Shown here: positions 44,286-55,300 of the stretch, piece after piece
How the letters are laid out: every line of letters starts with the position of its first letter
Numbering within the stretch: the first letter of the stretch is position 1
Assembly (NCBI GenBank): GCA_017506865.1
Contig: JAFCMP010000525.1
Coordinates: 1,116,001-1,180,000 of the forward strand
Source: Tribonema minus
Lineage: Eukaryota; Sar; Xanthophyceae; Tribonematales; Tribonemataceae
DNA: 64,000 nucleotides
Direction: 5' to 3'
The notes under the pieces: generated by a model
What the model was told of the DNA's origin: nothing
Databases searched by the model: none
What the model saw: only the letters and a program-made list of their open reading frames with translations
Program-made: the position numbers and the translations under genes

Positions 44286-47200
44286 GGTGCGGCCGCCGTC
44301 TGTGGATGCGCACACGGCCCTGCCTTCCCACAGCAGCTGCTGCTGCTGTCTCCAGCGTGCACAGAGCTGCCTGGCTTAGGGCTCGTCTTACAGTCGGCAG
44401 ACACACGCACCAACCCGAAGGTCTGCAGCAGCGGCTGCTCCTGCTGGCTGCGTAGCACCACTCGATGTGCTGCTGTGTGTCGCTGTCCTCCAGGCTCCTT
44501 GGCTCGTCTTTCTCTGCATGTAAGCGCTATAGGCGGTTGGGAACTTTTTGATAGATTGGGGGCAGCGCTCAGCTCATCGCCGATTATCTGACCTGAAGTG
44601 CCCACGCTGCTAGGGGTTTTACCCCCAAAGCTCCACGCCTCTTGTAGCTCTCTTTGTCCAGTAAACATCTGCCAACCAGACTGAAGCAGTTTATTACGAC
44701 AAACTCAAGAAGTATCCAAGCCTGTTGGGATTTCATCGGCCTGCGTAGCCCCGGGAGCGATTGCAGACTGGCAGCAGCGACGGCAGAGGCGGCACACGCT
44801 GCTGCAGTCACCATGAACTGGGGGCCTCATGAGGAAATTAGGAGAATTGCGCTACACGTCCATATTGCAGCGGCAACGATGCCAATATCCGCAGCAGCAG
44901 CAGCATTGCCGCGGCGGCAGCAGCACGCGCCGGGGCGTGCACCCATGGTAAGAGTCTGACCCAGTGCAGCAGGGCGCTGATGGAGTGCTTGATGCGGCGG
45001 CGTGCCGCGGCGCAGATATTTGACAGTGGCAACACGCGGAGGCGACCACGCTTGAAGTAGCTGACAACCAGCTACCAGGCTGAGAAACTTCAAGCTTCCT
45101 GATGCCATGCGATCATGATGAGTAACGCTGGGACCGCTGGCGGTGACAGAAGGCGCTCCTGATTGCAAGGCCGGCGGATGCTTGTGCTGTTTAGGCGGTC
45201 CTGTGCTCGGTCGTTATTGTGGTTATTGTGGTTGCTGAGTCACTACTGGAGCTAGCCTAGGCTAAGCCTGAGGTGATGTGCTGCGCTTGCTTGAAGCGCC
45301 TTCAAGCCTCGGGATGGTCCTGAGCTTCGCAAGACACGCATGGCAATGCTGGGCAGGATTGAGGAGCTGCCAGTGGAGACTGCAATGAATGCCAGGCAGC
45401 TGGGCAAGAAAGTGATGGAGCTGCCACTGGCCGGCCCGGGCACTGCCGCAGCACAGCTGCCCTGCTCAGCGATGACCGGCTTCATGTTGTCGTCGCGGCA
45501 CAGAAACACCGCCGTGGTATTTGGCATCTAATGGGTGCAGAAGCACAGGCCAGCGATGTGCCTCTTGCGCATTGCATCCAGCTCAAGAACCTGGCGCTTA
45601 GCAGTTGAAGTTGGAGGGATGGAGGGCCAGCAAGCTCGGCCACTGCAGCGCTTCTGGCGCTCCCCGCTGCCACTGATGCAGCCGCTGTGGACAAACAAAT
45701 GCCCTCTCGTGCTGTTGCTGTTGACCTGCAGCCCAAGGTGGGCCAGTCTCCCTCAGCCACTGGCAAGTGGCAAGGAATGTTTGCGGCGCCTGAGGAAAGG
45801 ACTGTGCACTGGGTACTGAGTGCAAGCCTTGCGTCAAGCAAGCCATGGCCAGTGTCCGCAAGCGTGCAGCGTGTGGCTTTGTTTTATTCCATGTACCGTA
45901 TGCCGCTGCAAATGAAGTCATGGCGTTCACCAACCTCAACAACCCCGACCCCATCTCTGCCCCCCCCCCCCCATCAACCAAAGTAACAACACTTACCTTC
46001 AGCCCCTAACCTCCTCCGTAACCCTTTACTCACAAAACTATCATCGCTTCATCTATCCCCGTCACGTTGAGGTGCAGCCCGCATGGCAAGATACGACAAA
46101 AATTTCAATGTGCCACTTGCGATTGGTGGAGTGGCAAGTGCGCAAACGCACAAAGTAAACAATGTCTGATGAGCACTGAGAATTGGACAAATGCCATTGT
46201 AACACTAAAGCGCATATTGCACTTGACGTAGAATCAGCAATGCCTCAATAGCTGCGTTGTTCAGTGTCGCAGCATCAGGCCTATGCTGCTGGCAGCCTGC
46301 CCAGTCTGTGTTTCAGGGGCTTTGGAGTAGAGGTATACAAAAGGTCTAGTGAAAGATGACATCACAACGCGCAGGGACCACAGACAGTCCGCATACACAT
46401 GCACCGCTGGCACGCAAGACATCAGTTACAATGATACCAGTCACAACAAACATCACGCATGCTCATATCTCAGAGAGTGGCAGGACGCCGCTTTCATTAA
46501 AATACTCACACGGACAACCGGACAAATAATGAACGAGGGCGACCATGAGTCGCTTTCAAACAACGGTACCACCGCCCGCCCCCAGCGGCTGTGCAAGACG
46601 CCGCTGCCACCGCACAAACACGACTCTACATCAGGGCCCTGCTGCGCAAGTCTCGGGGGCTCTACGGACAGCCATCGACAAGGGGGGAAGGGGGTAAAGG
46701 GGGCGAGCGCGGTGCATGGCGGCCGCGGCAGCTCAAGTCCATAGTAACATGGCGCGCGCGAGTGAGGGAAAAGCGCGCCAAACGGTCAGCAGCGGCGGCA
46801 ACCGCAACTGTGCACGCGCGTCTCCGCAGGCACCATGTGTGTAGCACATGCGCGCGCTGGAAAGCACGTAGAACAGAAATAAAGAGAAGGCCTGACGCAC
46901 ATCCATCGCTGCTGCTGTCGTTTCCGTTGGCGGCGCGCGCCCCGGCCACACAAACCCCCAAGCTGCGCGCTGCTAGCTGCGCTGGGCTGGGCGCGACGGA
47001 CGGCGTGTGCGCGCAGGCAGCTGCGGCAGCGTAACGCGTCCACGCGCAGCAGCGCCTGTAAGCGGCGGTAGCGCTCCGCGCAGCCGCTGCCGCCGCGACT
47101 CGTGTCCACCGCTACCACGCATCACGGGGCGAAAATGGAGTGAGCGTAGACGTCCCTGCACGCGTGTGCATGTGCGGTGTTGCTGCTGCTGCAGCGACTG

Positions 47201-47559
47201 GCGCAGCTGACGGCACGGCTGTTGCCGACGCCGCTGCCGCCATATCGACACTGCTCCTTATCGCGATGAACACCTCAAACACAGCCGAAGCGTACTGATA
47301 CACCGCATGGTCGCTCCTGCCATCCGAGGCTGCAGATCGCCTGCAGCTGCAGCTGCAGAGCGCGCGCCAAGGCTCCACTGCGACAGTGCTTTGCCAACTT
47401 GCCAGCGGAACACAGCACTGCAGCACGTGCGCGCATGTGCACAAAAGCGGATGCGGCGGCGGCAGCAACAGCGCAGCGTGCCACCTGTCAGCGGCGGCAG
47501 CGGCCCTGCCAGACAGTCTTTAGCGGCGGCGGCAGCAGCGGCGGCGGCGGCGCCGCATG
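44286..47559. other. Spacer between the PP2A and PX genes
   Basis: No firm gene in 3.3 kb. It should carry the PP2A promoter and the PX gene's 3' UTR. A candidate exon or remnant lies at 45340-45531. Confidence 0.4.
45340..45531 (+). other. Candidate exon or gene remnant
   Basis: A 63-codon frame with ATG reads MAMLGRIEELPVETAMNARQ and LGKKVMELPL. The pattern faintly recalls a TFIIS N-terminal (LW) domain, but the match is short and the opposite strand is open too. It may be nothing. Confidence 0.2.
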
Positions 47560-50033
47560 CTATCTGTGCAGGGCGTGGCGCGCGGACGCGGACCGGTAGC
47601 TGCGCGCGAACAGCGCCGCGATGCCCTCGCGCCGGTCCAGCAGCACGCCGACCGCGACGGCGACCGTCAGGCTCAGCATGCCCGCGAGCCCGCTCGCCCA
47701 CCACACAAAGCACACGACCGCGCCGACGAACGCCGCGACCGTGAGCACCACCACGCCGCCGAGGAAGAGCGCCTGGTCCTCGTCCTGCGCGCCGTACCAC
47801 CGCCGCGCCGCCTCTGCGCCGTCCGCCGCCGCGGCGCCGGACCCGCGCCCCTGCGCCGCCGCTGCCGCCGCGGCGGCGCGCTTGCGGGGAGCGAGCCCGC
47901 CGCCGCCGCTGCCGCTGCTGCCGCCGCTGCCGCCGCCGTCGTCGCCGCCAATGTCCGTCGCCAGCGGCGGGAACTTGGGCGTGCGCTTCGTGGGCGTGTT
48001 GCTGCTGCTGCGCGGCAGCGCCGCCGCCGCCGCCGCGGCGGCGCGGCTGTGCTGCTGCAGAGCCAGCGCCGCCGCCGCCTCCGAGCCCAGCCGCGACGGC
48101 GGCGCGTGGTGTTTCGCCGCGCCGGCGGAGTACCTTCGCTGCGCATCGCTCCCGGCTCGTTCCCTTCCGCCGCTGCCGCCGCCGCTGCCGCCGGGAAGCG
48201 CCGGCAGCGGCGGCGGCGGCGGCGGCTCAAGGTGCGCCGTGACCTCCAGGAAAGCGTCCACCTCCGCCGGCCGCGTCGTGAAGCCGAGCAGCAGCATCAT
48301 GAAGTCCTCGAACCCCGTGCGGCGCCGCTCCTTGGTCCAGTCCGCGAACGTGTTGAACTTGGACTTGTGCGGGAAGTCGAAGTCGGAGACGCAGCGGTGC
48401 ACGCTGCGCACCGCGTCGCGCAGCGCCTCAAAGTCGCTGTACCTGCGGCGCGCGCGCGCGCGCGCGGTCGGCGGGATCAGCGCAGCGCTCGCGCTCGTTA
48501 GCACAGAGGCACACACTTCTGAGGCACGCTCGCGTGGCATCGGCGGCAGTCCCATGCGCGGTGAGTGGTACAGAATCGGCACACGCCGCAGCACCGCACA
48601 ATATATGTATGCATTTGCGCGCTGGGTCAGTGTTCACGCATTCGTGGCGCCGCGCCATCGTGTGCCCACGCTGCTGCCACGTGGGGGCGCCACTACGCAC
48701 CGAATCGCTGACAGCTCAGAGAACACGGGCCGGTGCAGGCGTGCTTTGTTTATGCCGAGCGTAGCCTTCTGCTGCGCCGCCGCGCATGCGCTGTCGCATG
48801 TGAGTCCACAGGTTCAGTCAACAAACTGACACCCGTGATTGGCCATATTGGCAATGAGTGTGTGAAGACAGGCAGCAGTCGCCGGTTCTGCATGGCAGCA
48901 CCAATGCGTGCGTGTCTGTTGCTGCGTGAACTCCGGTTCAACGGCACGCTCGTAACTGCAAGGCGTTGCGCGTGACCTCCGCATGCCTCCTGATGGCGCG
49001 TTGGAAGCTCTGACGATAGATGAAGTTGCGTTCGTGACAGCCAGCGGCAGATACGATGAGTGCACATATCTTATGCACAGATACAGGCACGTGCACTGCA
49101 GGGCTCTAGCGCTTTACGAGAGGAGTCGTGTAGCACTATGAAACCAGCGCTCAGGTGCAGATAGACTGCGCATGACACAAACCCTCAAGTAGTTTAGATG
49201 CATGAATGATTCAGCGGCATTGAACCCATCAGAGCATGATTGGGTCGCGTGTTCTGGCCGTTTGTCTGCATGGCCCCATCGCTATTGATCGTACCACCAT
49301 TCAAAGTCACTCGCTTCACCGATTTGCGTTATTCCAAGCATGAGAGTGACATGCCCTCTGACTGTGCTTTCGTAGTACACGTACAGTGAGAACTTGAAGT
49401 ACTCATGCAGCTGTCTATACATGAAGCCAGGAAAGTAAAAGTGGCGCACGCCGGCAATGATCGGGTCTGCACTGATGAGCAACAGCGAGATGCTCGTTGT
49501 GGCAGCGCCCTGCACCATTATTGGCCGCCTCGTTTTGTGGGCGAGCATGGACACGCATGACGCCGGCGCGGCAGCTGCTACCAGCAGTTGACATATGGAT
49601 AGTGAGATATCCATGCCGTGCAGCTTCATGTAAGCAGAATGCACCATCGATGTTAGCCAATATGGCTGCGGTTCGTTCAGGTTCACAGTTACGGTTGCTT
49701 CAGACGCCTCTAGAGTTGCTTTCCTTCACAAGCAGGTGCAGCAGGAATTGTGCTTCGAACGCATCTGATTCAGCAAAATCATCGCTATGCGATAGCAGGT
49801 GTGATCGTGTGCGAACACAGTGGCAAAAAAAAGGCTCACCTTTTGTGCAATGTCCATTTTTTCCCCCTGCACCGCACCACCACCTCGTATGTTGTGAACT
49901 TGGAGCCGTCTTCTCGCAAGTGATCCGTCCACCGCGGTATTTCCACGAACAGCCTGGCGCTAGGAGAGTGGGGCGGGGACGTGGGCCCCAAACTTGCTGC
50001 AATCCCTTTGCTCAAACGTGAATCTTGGGGCAT
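47560..50033 (-). CDS. PX-domain protein with C-terminal membrane segments
   Basis: Two exons, 49840-50033 and 47560-48442, give 358 aa. The intron (1397 bp) splits the PX domain exactly between WTLHK and RYSDFEAL, with donor AAAAG|GTGAGC and acceptor CAG|GTACAG. The phases agree, so the junction codon is Arg of the RYSDF motif, which binds PI3P in this family. Further PX features are FPHKSKFNTF and ERRRTGFEDFMMLLL. A low-complexity Gly/Ala linker follows, then two hydrophobic stretches (ALFLGGVVVLTVAAFVGAVV and GLAGMLSLTVAVAVGVLL) near the C-terminus, suggesting a hairpin anchor. It likely sits on endosomal or related membranes. The ATG at 50033 is the first in frame before the PX core; a further upstream exon cannot be excluded. 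It is divergent from the DIDO-like gene. Confidence 0.85.
49282..49686 (-). other. Unassigned open frame inside the PX gene intron
   Basis: The frame reads 134 codons on the minus strand without a stop and its sequence looks protein-like (SLLLISADPIIAGVRHFYFP, YRQLHEYFKFSLYVYY). It opens without an ATG; the first ATG is about 13 codons in. It is less GC-rich than the real exons here. It may be an old gene fragment. No family was recognised. Confidence 0.25.
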
Positions 50034-50663
50034 CCTTTCCTCGTTGACCAGTGATGCTGCAATGCAACTGCGGCTTCAGCAGTGCAGGCTCCTGCACATG
50101 AGGGCGTCGCCCAGGCGTTCTCTCTGCGCTCTCGCGCCAGCCTTGTTTTTGTCGACAGCAACGCGGGGTCTTTTCCAGTACTGACAAACCTTCATCGTCG
50201 CTGTTGAAGTTGGCTATTAAACCGATTGAGGAGGCTGAGGCTGGTGTAACACATGCCGGAGGTTGCTGCATTCAAGAAGTCAGTCATTCGGGAATCACAG
50301 GCCATGCGGTGTTTGACTTGCCCGAGGCTGTCGGCGGCACCTTGCAGGTGAGAGCAACACGATCTGAAAAAGAAAAACCCTCCACGAGGTGCCAAATGAT
50401 GAGGCTGTACAATCGATGCCGCGTACGCTCTTTATCTGCGGGGGTCTGACATGCGTGCCATTGCTTTACCGCCGCGCAGCCCATGCAGGCAGTCCAGCAG
50501 AGCATTCAGAGTTGCCAAGCAAGGCATTGTTCGTTCGCGAGTTGTGTGCATGGAAGCTTTGCTAGTCATAATCAGTGATTTTCGCCGCTCGTCTTGCACC
50601 CTGCCTTCCGTGCAGGGGCGAAAAGCATTTTATTGACGCGCACGGGCGTTGGTGAGCCACAAC
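50034..50663. promoter_or_regulatory. Probable shared promoter of the PX and DIDO-like genes
   Basis: The 630-bp gap separates two start codons pointing away from each other. No named motif was recognised; the call rests on layout. Confidence 0.4.
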
Positions 50664-52348
50664 ATGGCAGGGGACACAAGTCTGGACGATGTGCTGTGGC
50701 GGAAAGTGGTGGCGCAGCTGGAAGCTGATGGCTCCAAACAGCGGGTGCGGTGGACGCTTGATGCGGATGGTGTGGTGGGGCCCTGTGCCATCTGCCGTAA
50801 GCGGGCCCCAGGATCCTGGCTCGTGCGCTGCTCCCAGGACGAGGAGGAATGCACGACTTGGTTTCATGCTGACTGCGCAGCCGCTCAGGTTCGTCAGCAT
50901 TGCTTACTAGAGCTGTCGTTGATGCTCTGTGGAGGTCATTTCTGCTGCACCATCAAGACCCGGCTGCCACTGCTGCAGCGCAGCATTGTGCGCGACTGAA
51001 AAACGGAGCATTGCACAGAGCAGTATCATCTCGGCTTGCAACGCTGATTCCTCTCAGTGGCACCCTCATTGACCTTGCCAGCCGCACAGTAAGTCGCTCA
51101 TTGGCGGCGCGCGTACATCACATGCTTCTTAGCAAAGTTCGGCAAGCATTCACTCTCAATTGTTCACCTCGCCGCGTCAACCTCCAGCCAGCACTGTTGA
51201 CATCACTCACAACGAAGGACGCAGTACAGTGGTTGCATAGTCAGGACACGGCAGAGGCGCATGAGGCACGAAACACGTGTTGGATGCAACCCAGCACATG
51301 GTGTTTGAGAACAGACATGAAGAATTATGCATGGTAGTCAAAGAATGCTATGAGCAGCTCAAAGCATGCATGACTCAGGCAGTGTTCACCGCACGTGCAA
51401 TGATCAAGAGGCATTCCTCGCAGCCTTGGTCACAATGAGATAAAGTAAACGCCAATGCGGGCTAGCTGTGCCTGCGAGGCAGCTGATTGCGGCGTCTGTT
51501 GGACTCAACATGGCCCTGTACATGGCTTCTGTTACGCCAGGCGACCAGCGGCAGCGATGCGGCGCCGGGCATGCTGTGCTCGGAGGGCGGGGAGGGGGAC
51601 GCGCAGCGCAGCCACCCCGTCGTGTCGTTCTGGTGCAGCAAGCACTACGTGCCGCCGCGGTTCTGCTGCTGCGGCGCGCCGGCGAACGACGAGGAGCACT
51701 GGGTGTGCTGCAGCCTCTGCTTCAACTGGTGCCGCAACGCGTGCGAGGGGCTGCCGACCGACGCCGACGCGCCCGAAGCCCTTGTAAGCCGCCCCCCTGC
51801 TCGCCTACACCCCATGTACTTCTAGTTGAAGTGTTTGTAGATGCGGTGCGACTGGCAGCGCTTGTGCCGTGGCTCCCATGCAGGCATCTGTAGCAATGAG
51901 ATGTTGGTCGTCTACGCCGTAATGTACACAGCATGCTGCCGGTATGCATGCTGGCGTACATGTGTGATGGCTCTGGCGAGATGCGCCATCGCGCACGTCG
52001 AGTGCCCGTTCCACGCAGCTCTACATAGCGCCCACTCCCATGTCCTGGAGCCGTGAGCCCGTGTGTCGAGGCTACCGCTTCTATTGGTCTCAAACGCATC
52101 AAGTCTCGGGTGCCATCACCATGCGCCTCGCGCCCCTGACCATACGGTCCGCTGCCGGAACGCCCACCGCACGCGCAGGGACACGTGTGCAAGACGTGCA
52201 CGGCGCGCGGCGCGGCGCCGCCGCCGCCGGGCGTCATCGCGGAGCACAGGGCGAACGAGGCGCGGCGCGACAGCGAGGAGCTGGCGGGCGGCGTGCTGAG
52301 CGCTGCGCAGTGGATGAGCGGCGTGGCGGCGCTGACGCGCGGCAGCGG

Positions 52349-52379
<31 letters not shown>

Positions 52380-55300
52380 GGCGGCGGCGGCGCGCAGGCG
52401 GACGGCGGCTGCGCGGCGCTGCTGTGGCGCGCGCACGAGCTGGCGGCGGAGGCGCGCGCGTTCGAGGGCCTCGGCGGCGCGGCTGCGGCGGAGGAGGTGC
52501 GCTGGCATTTGCTGTCTGCGTGGATATGGCAGCAGGTGCTCGGCGGCAGGGGCTGCGCGCGCGCTCCTTCGGAGCGCACCCGAGCCGGTGATGCGTGTGC
52601 GGGGCACGTGGCCGCATGGAGGACCCTGCCTGTACTTGGGGGGGGTGATGTTGCGGAGCGTTTGCGAGTACGGAGCCTGCGGGGCGGACCTCAATCTGCA
52701 CGGCACCCGCATGGGCGCATCGTGCGCGATGGCGGCAGAGTGCCTGGTGCAAATGAGCACCTGGATAGCGGCTCTCATGCAGTTGCAAGTGCTTCATGCA
52801 GACTTATACTGTTAATTACGGAGCCGAGGAGCCGCTGAAACGAGACGCACAGCACATCATTTGTAGATTGTGTGTCAAGTCAGGAAGCGATTACAGTAGT
52901 GCCACCGTGAAGTTCATTGGCAGCAGCGCAACTGCCGCACATGGCGCCGCGGCAGATTGCGAACGTCAACAAACACGTGCAGGCGCTGCTTCTGATCTGG
53001 GTGCCACAGCGTAGGCGCATGTAGTCAGAGCCTGCGGAGCAAGCTCACAGGCAGCTCACAGACGCCCCGCAAGCACCCGTCAGCTGACGCATATTTCCGG
53101 GGGTAGTGAAGTTGAAGTACAGATCCGGGCAGCCCGCTTGTGCGCACTTGCGAATTGTGCCGCAAGGTGTGGTGAACCACAGGCGGCTGGAGCGAATGTG
53201 CGCGTGCCGGCAGGCATGCACTTCACGCACGTCAACCGCGATGCACTGCAGCCTGCGCGCGCATCTGCAACTGGTGACGCACCCGCCCTACTACCGTGAA
53301 CCGCAGGCGGACGAGGCGATGGTGCGCGTGCCCGCGGGCATGCGCGACGCGCTCGCGGACGCCCTCGCGGACCTGCAGAGCTGCGCGTCGGCGCTGCAGC
53401 GGCGGTGGCACGAGTCTTTTGAGGTAACGTGCTTTTAAGTGCCGCCGTGATCGTCGGCGCGCGGCGTCGCGTTCGTGTCTTCCAGCACGTGCTGGCCACC
53501 GAGCCGCTCGCGCATACCGTTGGTCAAAATTGATAGCAGGGGGGTCCCCGCGCTCCAGTTTGCGTATGTTGAGGTGTGGGAAGAGACGAGGCAGTAAGGC
53601 AATTGAAACGTGTGTGCGATGGCGGCTCTGCTGATGGCAGTGTTTGAGGCTCCCTTGGCAAGAATGGACTGTTGCAGCTGGTGGCCTTGCGTGCTCCGAA
53701 CAGCGTTATGTTTGGGTTTAGGGCTATCGCCAGGGCCATGGCTGTTGCGCACCCAAGAAGCAAGCAATGCGCACGCCTGAGCCGTAGTCACTGCACATTG
53801 CGGCAGCTCTGCATGTATGCTGACTTGAACTTGAAGTATACACTTTGCAGCCTTTTCATGTGTTCATCAACGCAGCGAGGCGATCGTGCACACGGCAAGC
53901 AGGCTGCGCGGATACGTTGAGCTGCTGGACTTGTACCATCGCAGCACATAGCGCCGTGCCCCAAGGGGCTGTGGCTCAATGGTGCAGCAGTGCTCGGTGT
54001 GTTGTGCATGATGCAAAACACGCTTGTGAATCACGCCTGTGAATCACGCGTGTGAACCATGCTTGTGTGTGATGCAGGCGTGGCAGGAGGAGAATGCGGG
54101 ACCGTACTGGGCCAACAACGGTGGATGGGCAGTCTCCGTGGAGGACATGGACCGCGAACTGTCAGAGGTGACGCTCCTGCCAATGATGTTGAAGTTGTGT
54201 GATGCATTGGTACTGTGTCCTGATGCACACAGGACATGGCAAAACATGGGATCTGGGACCTTTAGCGCTAGCGACACCTTTTTCCCCTGAACCGAGCAGC
54301 GGAGCACATCCAACGGCCCTTGCCATGCCGGTCGCATCCCCATTGCCCTCCCCCCTGTGCGCTGCCGCCGCTTGCAACGCGTGTAACGCGCCCGCGGGAC
54401 CGCAATCCACAAGCTCACCTCACCGCACGCCCGCGCGTCCTGCTGCCCGCTGTGCCGCCCGCGCAACGCAGCTCCACGCATTCGCGCAGCAGCTGCAGTG
54501 GCTGGAGCCGGACGGCGCCGCCGCCAACTGCGGCGCGTGGATTCGGGAGGCGCAGGCGGTCGTCAAGTGGGCGCGGAGGGCGCACACGGCGCTGGAGCGC
54601 GCGTCCGCGCCGACGTTCGTGCTGAAGGAGCTGGTGGAGAAGGGGCGCAGGGCACGCGCGCGGCGCGGCAGGTGCGCGCTGCGCGTTTTCACTTCAACGT
54701 TGAGGTCCGCGCACAACACTGCGCGCGCGCTCGTTTTATTTTCCCCGGGGGGGGTGGCAATCCAACTCTGGAACCTTCAGCGAAGCTACGCCGCCTTTAA
54801 AGTGAACATCAACTTGGCCGCCAACAGTGCGCGCGCGCTCGTTTTTTGTTTTCGGTTTGCGGTGTGGAGTGGTGTGTGTTAGGTTCCCGGCTGGCTGTGA
54901 TGTATTTCGGGACAGAGGCTCTGCCGGTCCAGGGTTGCGTGTCGTATGTGTTGTTACAGCCTGTGGACCTGCACACAACGCCCGGCCTCTTGCGTGATCT
55001 GCCTTGCAGCTGCCGCTGTAAGCAAGCCGGGGCGCCGCAGGTGCAATGGGGCTGGCAACTGGCGTGGTCCCATGCGCTTTGTCCAGCATACCCTGCTTGA
55101 GGGCAAATCTACGCAATGCGGGTTTGCATCTGAGCCAGCATTGCGGTCAGAATGCTGACCAGTGTAACTGCCGGTTGCCCCCCCCCCTCCCCTACCCCTC
55201 CCCTCCCCCCACTGCCCCCCCTCTGCAGGGCATCTGAGCTGTTCAAGCACCTGGAGGGCATAGTCGCATCCGCGCCGACGCGCAGCATGCTCAGCGGCGG

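Noticed and set aside
43293-44591. A 432-codon plus-strand frame opposite PP2A exon 1
   Set aside because: Antisense shadow; no family motif, while the minus strand gives the B'' core.
50034-50271. Minus-strand frame from an ATG at 50271 as exon 1 of the PX gene
   Set aside because: It is in a different frame from the PX core and no convincing donor joins it in phase.
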